A DNA stretch of 64,000 nt, taken from NCBI RefSeq assembly GCF_008152325.1, contig NZ_CP042243.1:2857026-2921025 (forward strand). Reading direction: 5' to 3'. Below, one piece after another: positions 49,001 to 57,525 of the stretch (its first letter is position 1; each line of letters opens with the position of its first letter). This DNA comes from Crassaminicella thermophila (lineage in GTDB: Bacteria; Bacillota; Clostridia; Peptostreptococcales; Thermotaleaceae). A program made the position numbers and the translations under genes. The notes beneath the pieces are model-generated. The model was not told the DNA's origin. It saw only the letters and a program-made list of their open reading frames with translations, and made no database searches.

Positions 49001-49597
49001 CTAAACCTCTTCTTTAATACTCTTCCCTTGCTTATTTTTCTTTTCTACTAAATCTTTTATATAAACAGATTCATATTCACTTGCTAATATATCCATGTAT
49101 ATTTCGTCATATCTTTTCCCTGCAATCTGTTTGGCTTCCCTAAGTCGTCCTACTTCCTTAAAGCCTGCTTTTTTGTAGCATTTTATTGCAGGTTTATTAT
49201 ATTCAAAAACTTTCAAATTAATATTGTGTAAATTTAAAATATTAAATCCAAAATCAAGTATTAACTTAATAGCCTCAACCCCGTATCCTTTTCCCCAATA
49301 ATTTTTATTTCCTATAAATATTCCCATTTCTCCTACATGATTAATTTTATCTATTTTGGGAAAACCTACATTTCCTATTAATTTATCATTTTCTTTATCT
49401 ATAATAGCAAAATTAAATTCTGATTGTGCCAATCTTTCCAATAATTCCTTTTCCTTTGTTGCGGTAATCAGACTTGCTGAAAATATCATTCCTACTCCTA
49501 CTTCCATATCATTTACCCATGTAGTATATTTTTCATAATCATTAACATTAATTGGTGATAAGTAACATTTATCACCTATCATTTTTCTACAATACAT
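49001..49597 (-). CDS. GNAT family N-acetyltransferase (RimJ/RimL-like)
   Basis: The 198-residue protein is a RimJ/RimL-type acetyltransferase: NDMEVGVGMIFSASLITATK, FAIIDKENDKLIGNVGFPKI, and the acetyl-CoA site GIFIGNKNYWGKGYGVEAIK (about 91-110). NLHNINLKVFEYNKPAIKCY and KKAGFKEVGRLREAKQIAGK complete the domain. The substrate is unknown. It is not in the B. subtilis order at recR-yaaL, and a REP-like palindrome lies about 20 nt from each end of the gene, suggesting insertion as a unit. Confidence 0.87.
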   Translation of the reverse strand: MYCRKMIGDKCYLSPINVNDYEKYTTWVNDMEVGVGMIFSASLITATKEKELLERLAQSEFNFAIIDKENDKLIGNVGFPKIDKINHVGEMGIFIGNKNYWGKGYGVEAIKLILDFGFNILNLHNINLKVFEYNKPAIKCYKKAGFKEVGRLREAKQIAGKRYDEIYMDILASEYESVYIKDLVEKKNKQGKSIKEEV

Positions 49598-49618
49598 ATA
49601 TATCCCCCTTATATTTTC

Positions 49619-49643
49619 GTGACAGGGAACCGTCCCCTGTCAC
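49619..49643. repeat. REP-like palindrome, copy 7
   Basis: GTGACAGGG (49619-49627) and CCCTGTCAC (49635-49643) with AACCGTC between; it adjoins the recR stop and may terminate recR. Confidence 0.85.
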
Positions 49644-49644
49644 A

Positions 49645-50244
49645 TTATAATTCTCTTCTTCCTTCTAGTGCCTTAGATAAGGTTACTTCATCAGCATATT
49701 CTAAATCTCCACCTACAGGAATCCCATGAGCAATTCTCGTTACTTTAATCCCAGAAGGTTTTATTAATTTTGAAATATACATGGATGTAGCCTCTCCTTC
49801 TATGGTTGGATTTGTAGCAAGGATTACTTCTGTTACTTCATTTTTTTGCAGCCTTAATAATAGCTCTTTGATTCGAATATCCCCAGGTCCTATACCTTCC
49901 ATAGGGGATATAGCTCCATGTAAAACATGATAAACTCCTTTAAATTCTTTCGTTTTTTCCATTGCAATAACATCTTTTGGATCTTCAACAACACAGATAA
50001 TGCTTTTATCTCTATTTTCATTTCTACATATACTACAAGGATCTATATCCGTTATATTGGCACATTCTGAACAGTATTTTGTGCTTTTCTTTGCATATAT
50101 AATTGCCTCTGATAGATTCACTACGTCATTTTCCTTCATATTTAGCACATGAAAAGCTAATCTTTGAGCTGTTTTTCTTCCTATCCCTGGTAATTTTGAA
50201 AATTCTTCTATTAGCCTTGCAATAGGTGCTGCATAATAATTCAT
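49645..50244 (-). CDS. recR: Recombination mediator RecR
   Basis: RecR helps load RecA at gaps. The 199-residue protein starts at ATG 50242-50244 ([20 protein letters not shown]), with AGGTGG upstream. It has the helix-hairpin-helix [18 protein letters not shown], the zinc finger [16 protein letters not shown] (about 54-69) and the Toprim domain with [20 protein letters not shown] and [20 protein letters not shown]. It is in the dnaX-ebfC-recR order. Confidence 0.97.
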   Translation of the reverse strand: MNYYAAPIARLIEEFSKLPGIGRKTAQRLAFHVLNMKENDVVNLSEAIIYAKKSTKYCSECANITDIDPCSICRNENRDKSIICVVEDPKDVIAMEKTKEFKGVYHVLHGAISPMEGIGPGDIRIKELLLRLQKNEVTEVILATNPTIEGEATSMYISKLIKPSGIKVTRIAHGIPVGGDLEYADEVTLSKALEGRREL

Positions 50245-50269
50245 TTTTACCACCTCTCTTATAGAAAGA

Positions 50270-50288
50270 GCCGAGCCTAAGGCCCGGC
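50270..50288 (-). terminator. GC-rich hairpin between ebfC and recR
   Basis: GCCGAGCC (50270-50277) pairs with GGCCCGGC (50281-50288); it may be a weak terminator or processing site. Confidence 0.5.
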
Positions 50289-50295
50289 ATTTTAT

Positions 50296-50640
50296 CTAAA
50301 ATAAACCTGGAACATTTATGCCCCCTGTAATTTTTCCCATTTCTGCATTCATCATATCCTCTGCTTTTCTCATAGCTTCATTTACAGCAGCAATGATTAA
50401 GTCTTGAAGCATTTCTATATCATCTGGATCAACAACTTCTGGCTGAATCTTTACATCTAATAATTCTTTTTTTCCGTTTACTTTTACAGACACAGCACCA
50501 CCACCAGCACTTGCTTCAACTTCTTTTTCTTCTAATTCCGCCTGCATTTTCTCCATTTGCTTTTGCATCTTTTGCACTTGCTTTAACATATTATTCATAT
50601 TGCCAGGCATCATTGGCATTTTTCCCCTACCCTTTGCCAT
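50296..50640 (-). CDS. ebfC: Nucleoid-associated protein EbfC/YbaB (YaaK)
   Basis: The protein starts at ATG 50638-50640 ([20 protein letters not shown]), with GGAGGAG 6 nt upstream. The 114-residue protein has a methionine-rich N-terminus, the [20 protein letters not shown] helix, [20 protein letters not shown] and [20 protein letters not shown]. YbaB-type proteins bind DNA as dimers. It lies between dnaX and recR, a nearly universal arrangement. Confidence 0.96.
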   Translation of the reverse strand: MAKGRGKMPMMPGNMNNMLKQVQKMQKQMEKMQAELEEKEVEASAGGGAVSVKVNGKKELLDVKIQPEVVDPDDIEMLQDLIIAAVNEAMRKAEDMMNAEMGKITGGINVPGLF

Positions 50641-50781
50641 TTTAATCTCCTCCAATTCATTTATTTTCACTTAAATAAATTTCCAATATATTATATCACA
50701 TCAATGTTATCTTTTAAAACCTTCCATATATTCATACATCTATATTGTCCATGTGAAGCTAAAATCATTACAAAAGTAAAT

Positions 50782-52407
50782 TTATTCTAAAATCTCAACC
50801 ATATCTTCTCCAAACAACTCAATAATTTTTTGTACTTCCATATCTTCCTCAGATGCACCTTCATCTTCTTTTGTAAGTATATTATCTAGCTCATCCTCCA
50901 TAACACATTGCAGTTGGACTTTTTGTCCGACCATTTCTGCAATAACACTTTCTATAAATTCTTTATATGGATTCTTTCCTGCTGCTTCTTTATGAAAACC
51001 AAATCCATGTTTAAAGGCTACTATCAAAGTATTTTTTTCTACCTTTACAAGTTGACCTTCCATTAGTACTGCATATACAGAAATCTTCCTTTTCTTAATC
51101 ACTTTAAGAATCTGGTCCCATCCTTTTTTTAATGCATCGAAGTTTATAGGCTTTAGGTTTTCCTTCTTTGGTATATTTTCTAGTTCTTTCTCTTGTTCTA
51201 CATCTTTTTGATCTTTTGCTATTTCTTCATTTACAACATTTTCAACTTTTATTTTTCCAGATCTAATAATTTTCTCTAAAGCTGAAACCCTCTCAATTAA
51301 TCCTTCAATAGATTGATCAAACATAGGCTGTGATAGCTTTACAACTGCAACCTCTAAAAGAATCCTAGGCTGAGTTGCCCACTTTGCATCTGCTGCTGTT
51401 TGAGAAAGTTCTTTTATTGCACGTATAATTGCATTAATTTCTAATCTCTTTCCCTGATCAATCAGTCTATCAATATTTTCTCTAGAAAGATTGATAATTC
51501 CTTCTAATTTATTTGATACCTTTGTCATCATCAAATTCCTATAATGCTCAATAAAATCTTTGATGAATTGTTGAATGTCTTTTCCAGATGATATCAATTC
51601 TTCAATCAATTCTATAGCATTTTTTGAATTTCCATCCGTTATATAATCAACCAAGTTAAATATAAATTCATCGCTAACCGTTCCAAGTATATTAATGACA
51701 TCATCATAAGTAATTTTTCCTGTTCCAAATGATACGCACTGATCTAGTATACTTAAAGCATCTCTCATTGCACCGTCAGCATTTCTAGCAATTAATTTTA
51801 GAGCTTCCTCTTGCACTTCTATATTCATAGAATGACATATATGTGCCATTCTATTGACAATATCCCCTTCCTTTACTCGTTTGAAATCAAAACGCTGACA
51901 TCGAGAATGAATGGTTGCAGGAATCTTATGAGGCTCCGTAGTAGCTAAAATAAATATAACATAGCTAGGTGGTTCTTCAAGAGTTTTAAGCAGTGCATTA
52001 AATGCTCCTGTAGATAGCATATGTACCTCATCAATAATATAAACCTTGTATCTTCCCTTTGTAGGTGGATATTTTACATTTTCTCTAAGCTCTCGAATAT
52101 CATCTACTCCATTATTTGAAGCAGCATCTATCTCTATAACATCCATAATACTTTCATGCTGTATCCCTGTACATATCTCACATTCATTACAAGGATCATA
52201 ATCTTTTGGGTTAAGACAATTAACAGCACGAGCAAATATTTTTGCTGTAGAGGTTTTCCCTGTTCCTCTTGTCCCACAAAACAAATAAGCGTGAGCAATA
52301 TTCTCATTCTTTATTTGATTTTTCAATGTTTGGGTAATATGTTGCTGTCCTACTACATCTTCAAAAACTTTTGGTCTCCACTTTCTATATAATGCAACAT
52401 ATGACAT
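50782..52407 (-). CDS. dnaX: DNA polymerase III subunits gamma/tau
   Basis: DnaX is the clamp-loader motor. The start is ATG 52405-52407 (MSYVALYRKWRPKVFEDVVG), with AGGTGG upstream. Visible are the Walker A FCGTRGTGKTSTAKIFARAV (about 44-63), the zinc Cys residues near CNECEIC (about 76-82), Walker B IDEVHML, sensor 1 and SRCQRFDFKR. The 541-residue length fits tau, but the C-terminal third is poorly conserved as usual. No internal frameshift site is required. It follows the SRP RNA gene and starts the dnaX-ebfC-recR run. Confidence 0.97.
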   Translation of the reverse strand: MSYVALYRKWRPKVFEDVVGQQHITQTLKNQIKNENIAHAYLFCGTRGTGKTSTAKIFARAVNCLNPKDYDPCNECEICTGIQHESIMDVIEIDAASNNGVDDIRELRENVKYPPTKGRYKVYIIDEVHMLSTGAFNALLKTLEEPPSYVIFILATTEPHKIPATIHSRCQRFDFKRVKEGDIVNRMAHICHSMNIEVQEEALKLIARNADGAMRDALSILDQCVSFGTGKITYDDVINILGTVSDEFIFNLVDYITDGNSKNAIELIEELISSGKDIQQFIKDFIEHYRNLMMTKVSNKLEGIINLSRENIDRLIDQGKRLEINAIIRAIKELSQTAADAKWATQPRILLEVAVVKLSQPMFDQSIEGLIERVSALEKIIRSGKIKVENVVNEEIAKDQKDVEQEKELENIPKKENLKPINFDALKKGWDQILKVIKKRKISVYAVLMEGQLVKVEKNTLIVAFKHGFGFHKEAAGKNPYKEFIESVIAEMVGQKVQLQCVMEDELDNILTKEDEGASEEDMEVQKIIELFGEDMVEILE

Positions 52408-52462
52408 TTTATCCACCTACCTTCTATATCTAAGTTATACTAATAGTTTTGTCAAATTTATA

Positions 52463-52492
52463 ATAAAAAAACATGTAGAAAAGACTACATGT
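52463..52492 (-). terminator. Terminator of the SRP RNA gene
   Basis: ACATGTAG (52471-52478) pairs with CTACATGT (52485-52492), followed by T on the minus strand. Confidence 0.85.
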
Positions 52493-52504
52493 CACTTATC
52501 TTAT

Positions 52505-52773
52505 GTAAAGCTGTGCACCTATCGTTGATATGTTACTACAGACGTAACCTGTACAGTTAACTCAGGTCAGGCTACCCCGCGGCACACGAGAGTGTCTGCT
52601 TACCGTTGCTTCCTTCCAGACCTGGCGGGGTTCACAGATTCTCGTTGCGCAGGACCCAATCATCATCGCCACTTATACAGGGCAGACTCTACAGCAACAA
52701 ACCGTCGATAGGCATCAATCCTGCTATAGCGGATTGCAGGTTACAGGGCACCGCTACCTCCCCATCTAGCACA
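52505..52773 (-). ncRNA. ffs: Signal recognition particle RNA, large bacterial type (scRNA)
   Basis: The minus strand contains the universal SRP apical domain CCAGGTCTGGAAGGAAGCAA then CGG, and the long helices of the B. subtilis-type RNA with an Alu domain. Length about 270 nt is as in B. subtilis scRNA; ends are approximate. It lies between tRNA-Ser and dnaX, the conserved place. Confidence 0.92.
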
Positions 52774-52796
52774 GCAAACTTTATAAACTTTTCCAA

Positions 52797-52885
52797 TGGC
52801 GGAGAGAGCGGGACTCGAACCCGCGGGGCCTTTCGGCCTTACACGCTTTCCAGGCGTGCCCCTTAGCCAACTCGGACATCTCTCC
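52797..52885 (-). tRNA. tRNA-Ser (GGA)
   Basis: Minus strand 5' GGAGAGATGTCCGAGTTGGC, anticodon loop CTGGAAA (anticodon GGA), long variable arm, GTTCGAGTCCC T-arm, encoded CCA. A type II tRNA of 89 nt. Confidence 0.97.
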
Positions 52886-52934
52886 ATTTTCGTTTTATTA
52901 ATCATGCAGATCCATGTTTTGCGGAACATATATT

Positions 52935-52963
52935 AATATATCATATTTATTGTAAAATGACAA
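52935..52963 (-). promoter_or_regulatory. Promoter of the tRNA-Ser/SRP RNA unit
   Basis: On the minus strand, TTGTCA (52958-52963), 17 nt and TATATT (52935-52940). Confidence 0.6.
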
Positions 52964-53019
52964 GCATGTAAATTTTGTAAAATAAATTTATTGTTCAACA
53001 AATTGTGAAGAAACTTTCA

Positions 53020-54603
53020 CTAATACATCTTTTCATTACGAAGTATTAAAACTAAAAGCCACCCTCCCATAATAGCTGCACTTAAATAACCTATAAGTCC
53101 GAAAAATGGAATACCATAAATCTTCGGTCCTACATTTGCATTAATAACCAAAGATGAACCAACAATAATAGATGAAATAATTAATGCAAAAACAATTCTA
53201 TTTATCATTTTGTTTAACTGATGCAACCCATCTTCTAAGTTGACATGTTCAATCTGTACCTTTAATTTTCCTGCTAAAGCACTATTTACTAATTCTAAAG
53301 TTTTAATAGGTATTTTAAGACCATATTTTGATAATTGATAAATATTGTCTAACTGCTCTATAATATCTTGTTTATAGCTTCTTTTTAAAAGGATATGTTC
53401 CTTTATATAAGGAATGACAACATCCATAATATTCATATCAGGATCAAGCTTTATCACTACCCCTTCTATGGTCATAATTCCTTTTAAAAACATAGTCATG
53501 TTTGTAGGCATGGCAATGTTATTTTTTTTGCTTACCTGAAACAACTCATCTAAAAACTGTGGAAAATCTATATGATGCAAGCTCTCATAAACATATTTGT
53601 TATAAATCTCTTCAATATCAGAATGAAGGTTTCTAATATGTACTTTTCCTTTTTTTATACCTATTTTAAAAACAGCTTGTGTTAAAGCCTCTACATCTCT
53701 TGTTGCTGCTGCATATAAAAAATCATTGAGCTTTTCTCTCATACTTTTGTCTAGAACTCCCATCATCCCAAAATCAATATATGCAATCTTTTTACCACAA
53801 ATTAATATATTCCCTGGATGAGGGTCTGCATGAAAAAAACCATCTTCAAAAACTTGCTTAATATAATTATTAATGAGCTTTTTCCCTAAATCCTTTAGGT
53901 CATATCCTTTTTCTTCTAACTCCTTAATATTGTTTATTTTTATACCTTTTATATATTCCATCACTAATACACTTGAAGTAGTATATTCATTATATACTTT
54001 TGGACAAATTATATAAGGTATTTTTTTATTATAAGAACAAAATTCTTCTATATTTTTTGCTTCATTTAAAAAATCTAATTCTTTCTCCATAACAGCCCCT
54101 ATTTCCTCTACTACTTCTTTAAAATCAATGACATTTCTTTGAGGAACAAATTTTCCAATCTTTGTAATTCTTTTTAATATGGCAATGTCACTCAATATCG
54201 TTTCCTTTACATGGGGCCGTTGAATTTTTAATACAATTTGTTCATTATTTTTTGTACAGGCTAAATGGACTTGGGCCATAGAAGCAGATGCAATAGGAGA
54301 TTTCTCAAAATTTAAAAATATATTCTCAATAGAATCTCCTAGTTCTCTTTCTACAATAGCTTTAATATCTTCATATTTTTCTGGTTTAACACGATCTTGC
54401 AATTTTTCAAACTCCTGAATGTATTCACTAGGCAAAATATCTGGACGCGTAGATAATATCTGCCCTATTTTCACAAATGTAGTTCCTAACTCTTCTAATG
54501 CTTGTCTAGCGTTTACAGGATTCATTTTTCCTTTTTTTATACCATGTTTTACAAAAACAGAAATAATTTCTTTAATTCTTTTTCTTTCACTTATTTTACC
54601 CAT
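53020..54603 (-). CDS. UbiB/ABC1 (AarF) family atypical kinase
   Basis: The 527-residue protein has the UbiB motifs: KIGQILSTRPDILPSEYIQE (KxGQ, about 45-64), SPIASASMAQVHLA (A-rich loop, about 103-116), a lysine in IVLKIQRP, and the catalytic FHADPHPGNIL with IDFGMMG. Two C-terminal membrane helices follow. UbiB proteins affect isoprenoid-quinone biosynthesis or lipid homeostasis; anaerobic clostridia have them without ubiquinone, so the role here is unknown. It stands alone with its own promoter at 54651-54679. Confidence 0.88.
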   Translation of the reverse strand: MGKISERKRIKEIISVFVKHGIKKGKMNPVNARQALEELGTTFVKIGQILSTRPDILPSEYIQEFEKLQDRVKPEKYEDIKAIVERELGDSIENIFLNFEKSPIASASMAQVHLACTKNNEQIVLKIQRPHVKETILSDIAILKRITKIGKFVPQRNVIDFKEVVEEIGAVMEKELDFLNEAKNIEEFCSYNKKIPYIICPKVYNEYTTSSVLVMEYIKGIKINNIKELEEKGYDLKDLGKKLINNYIKQVFEDGFFHADPHPGNILICGKKIAYIDFGMMGVLDKSMREKLNDFLYAAATRDVEALTQAVFKIGIKKGKVHIRNLHSDIEEIYNKYVYESLHHIDFPQFLDELFQVSKKNNIAMPTNMTMFLKGIMTIEGVVIKLDPDMNIMDVVIPYIKEHILLKRSYKQDIIEQLDNIYQLSKYGLKIPIKTLELVNSALAGKLKVQIEHVNLEDGLHQLNKMINRIVFALIISSIIVGSSLVINANVGPKIYGIPFFGLIGYLSAAIMGGWLLVLILRNEKMY

Positions 54604-54650
54604 TTTCCATATATCCTCGCACTTTTCAGAATAATCTTAATTATATTGTA

Positions 54651-54679
54651 ATATTACCAATATGCATATATAAAGTCAA
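54651..54679 (-). promoter_or_regulatory. Promoter of the UbiB-family gene
   Basis: On the minus strand, TTGACT (54674-54679), 17 nt and TAATAT (54651-54656). Confidence 0.7.
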
Positions 54680-54690
54680 CCATCTAAAAT

Positions 54691-54735
54691 AATATAAAGA
54701 CACGTTCATTCCTGATAACTTTTGAAAAAAACTTA
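54691..54735 (-). repeat. Dispersed AACGTTC repeat, copy on the minus strand
   Basis: On the minus strand: CAAAAGTTATCAGGAATGAA then CGTGTCTTTATATT. It lies between two divergent genes, inside the presumed promoter region of hndABCD. Confidence 0.7.
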
Positions 54736-54815
54736 CTTAAATGAATGAAGCCTTCTCAATTCGGGCAAATTATACAGTGATATCTTTCAAAACAACAAGA
54801 AGGGAAGGTGACTTT

Positions 54816-55292
54816 ATGGAAGGGAATTTACCAAAAGAAAAGTTTGATGAATTAGAAAAATATATCGATAGCCTTAAGTCAACAAAAGGTGCATTAATAG
54901 AAATCCTTCACAAAGCACAGGATCTGTTTGGATATCTTCCAAGAAATGTACAGCTTTTTGTAGCAAGAAAACTTGGAATCCCTGGTGCTGAGGTTTTTGG
55001 CGTTGTAAGCTTTTATTCTTATTTTACAACCACACCCCAAGGAAAACATACCATCAGTGTATGCATGGGAACTGCCTGCTTCGTAAAAGGTTCAGATAAA
55101 ATCATTGAAAAATTAAAAGAAAAACTAGACATAGCATCTGGAGAAACAACAAAGGATGGACTTTTTACTTTAAAAGATATCCGCTGCATTGGCGCATGCG
55201 GTCTTGCTCCCGTAGTTATGGTAGATGAAAAAGTATATGGTCGGGTAAAAGAAGAAGATTTAGACGAAATCCTTAATACTTACCGTAAATAG
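54816..55292 (+). CDS. hndA: NAD(P)H-dependent [FeFe] hydrogenase subunit A (NuoE-like)
   Basis: HndA carries a thioredoxin-fold [2Fe-2S] domain and belongs to the HndABCD complex, a multimeric, electron-bifurcating-type hydrogenase. The start is ATG 54816-54818 (MEGNLPKEKFDELEKYIDSL), with AAGGTGAC upstream. The 158-residue protein has VFGVVSFYSYFTTTPQGKHT and the cluster ligands in VCMGTACFVKG and RCIGACGLAPVV (four Cys). The HndA-to-HndB intergenic distance is 11 nt, so they are one operon. Confidence 0.93.
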   Translation: MEGNLPKEKFDELEKYIDSLKSTKGALIEILHKAQDLFGYLPRNVQLFVARKLGIPGAEVFGVVSFYSYFTTTPQGKHTISVCMGTACFVKGSDKIIEKLKEKLDIASGETTKDGLFTLKDIRCIGACGLAPVVMVDEKVYGRVKEEDLDEILNTYRK

Positions 55293-55303
55293 GAGGTATA
55301 AAT

Positions 55304-55696
55304 GTGCAAATTAAATCAATAGAAGAATTAAAAAAAATCAGAGAAAAATCTCTTAAAAAAGTCAATTTAAGAGAACATGGTGAAGAAGGTGGAGATCAAA
55401 TAGAGGTACTAGTTGGTATGGCAACCTGTGGAATTGCATCTGGAGCACGCCAAACCTTAAATGCAATTGTAGATGAAGTATCTAAAGAAAATCTTGATAA
55501 TGTAAAAGTAATTCAAGTAGGTTGTATTGGTTACTGCCATAGCGAACCCATTGTACAAGTAAATATCCCTGGAGAAAAACCTATTCTTTATGGAAAAGTC
55601 GATACAAAAAAGGCTCGTGAAATTGTACAAAAACATATAAAGGGTAAAGAACCTTTAAAAGAATCTATTATCGATACTTCATTTGACAGAATCTAA
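55304..55696 (+). CDS. hndB: NAD(P)H-dependent [FeFe] hydrogenase subunit B
   Basis: HndB is a small [2Fe-2S] thioredoxin-like subunit. Translation begins at GTG 55304-55306 after AGGAGG; an overlapping ATG two bases earlier leads to a short frame and is not used. The 130-residue protein has VLVGMATCGIASGARQTLNA (about 35-54) and IQVGCIGYCHSEPIVQVNIP, giving Cys at the expected cluster positions. It lies between hndA and hndC. Confidence 0.92.
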   Translation: MQIKSIEELKKIREKSLKKVNLREHGEEGGDQIEVLVGMATCGIASGARQTLNAIVDEVSKENLDNVKVIQVGCIGYCHSEPIVQVNIPGEKPILYGKVDTKKAREIVQKHIKGKEPLKESIIDTSFDRI

Positions 55697-55717
55697 TGTT
55701 TTTAGAGGAGGGAAAAT

Positions 55718-57513
55718 ATGCATACGTTTAGGATGAATATAATGGTCTGTGGCGGTACAGGCTGTATGGCTAGTGATAGCGATAAGGTCATCCAAAATTT
55801 CAATCAGATTATCAAAGAGCGTGGATATGAAAAAAAGAAGTACAAATCATTAAAACTGGTTGTTTTGGATTCTGTGAACAAGGACCTATTGTAAAAATCG
55901 AACCAGATAATATCTTCTACGTAAGAGTTCGACCAGAAGATGTTGAAGAAATTGTTAATGAACATATTATTAAAGGTAGAAAAGTAGAAAGACTTTTATA
56001 TAAAGAACCTCAAAAAGAAGAAAAAATAGAACAACATAAAAATATGCCTTTTTATAAAAAACAACTTCGTATTGCTCTAAGAAATTGCGGATTAATTAAT
56101 CCAGAGGATATTTATGAATATATCGCTTTTAATGGCTATGAGGCTCTTGGTAAAGTCCTTACTTCCATGACTCCTGATGAAGTTATCGAAGTAGTTAAAA
56201 GTTCTGGACTTCGGGGCCGTGGAGGCGGTGGCTTCCCTACAGGTCTTAAATGGGAATTTACAAGAAAATCAGAAGGAAATACAAAATATATTATTTGTAA
56301 CGCAGACGAAGGAGATCCTGGAGCTTTTATGGATAGAAGCATCCTAGAGGGAGATCCTCATAGTGTTATTGAAGCTATGACAATAGGAGGATATGCTATT
56401 GGTGCAAAAGAGGGAATTATCTATATTCGTGCAGAATATCCACTTGCAATAGAAAGGCTTACAATTGCTATTAATCAAGCTAGAGAGCTTGGTCTTTTAG
56501 GAAAAAATATATTTGGAACAAACTTTTATTTTGATATCAAATTAAAATATGGTGCTGGTGCTTTTGTATGTGGAGAAGAAACAGCCTTAATCAATTCTGT
56601 TGAAGGAAAACGTGGAGAACCTAACAACAAGCCTCCATATCCTGCAGAAAAAGGCTATTGGGATAGACCTACTTGTGTAAACAACGTTGAAACCTTCGCA
56701 AATATCCCTCCAATTATTCTAAAAGGAGCTGATTGGTTTTCCTCTATAGGTACCGAAAAAAGTAAAGGAACAAAAGTTTTTGCCCTTGCAGGTAAAGTAA
56801 ACAATGTCGGTCTAGTTGAAGTTCCTATGGGGACAACCCTTCGTGAAATCATATACGATATAGGCGGCGGTATACACAACAATCATAAGTTTAAAGCTGT
56901 ACAAACAGGAGGGCCATCTGGAGGCGTCATTACTGAAAAAGATCTTGATACTCCTATTGATTATGAAAGCCTTACAAAAATCGGATCTATGATGGGCTCT
57001 GGCGGTATGATTGTGATGGATGAAACCAATTGTATGGTGAATATCGCCAAATTTTATCTTGAATTTACGATGGATGAATCCTGTGGCAGATGTACACCGT
57101 GTCGTGTTGGTACAAAGCGACTTCATGAAATGCTTGAAAAAATTACTAGTGGCAAAGCAACAATGGAAGATCTTGATGACTTAAAAAAATTAGCACACAT
57201 GGTGAAAGATGGTTCTTTATGTGGTTTGGGGCAAACTGCACCAAATCCAGTATTAAGTACAATGAAATATTTTTGGGATGAATATTTAGCTCATGTTCAA
57301 GATAAGCATTGTCCTACAGGAGAATGCAAAGATCTTGCAAAATACAGCATTGATCCGGATAAATGTGTTGGATGCACAGCATGTGCTAGAGTATGCCCCG
57401 TAGAATGTATTAGTGGAGAAGTTAAAAAAACACACATTATTGATCAAAGTCGGTGCATAAAATGTGGTGCATGTTTTGAAGCATGTAAATTCAACGCAGT
57501 GATCAAACCATAG
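55718..57513 (+). CDS. hndC: NAD(P)H-dependent [FeFe] hydrogenase subunit C (NuoF-like), frame broken at an A7 run
   Basis: HndC binds NAD(P)H and FMN. The N-terminal [2Fe-2S] domain (MVCGGTGCMASDS at about 9-21) starts at ATG 55718 with a GAGGAGGG site. After GYEKK the zero frame stops at TAA 55892-55894. In the -1 frame after the A7 run (55830-55836) the text continues EVQIIKTGCFGFCEQGPIVK without break. The rest is intact: LRGRGGGGFPTGLKWE (FMN), GAFVCGEETALINSVEGKRG (NADH), CGRCTPCRVG ([4Fe-4S]), and two C-terminal ferredoxin clusters (CVGCTACARVCP; CIKCGACFEACK). The break is either an assembly indel, a mutation or a programmed shift at A AAA AAG. Confidence 0.88.
55829..55837 (+). promoter_or_regulatory. 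Candidate -1 slippery site in hndC
   Basis: The frame reads GAA AAA AAG, i.e. the heptamer A AAA AAG in the phase needed for -1 slippage, as in dnaX of E. coli. No strong downstream stem is visible. Confidence 0.4.
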
Positions 57514-57525
57514 TGAGGTGAGAAT

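Noticed and set aside
52606..52929. Frames of 62 and 86 codons over the SRP RNA and tRNA-Ser
   Set aside because: They lie in RNA genes with clear structure and have no coding signature.
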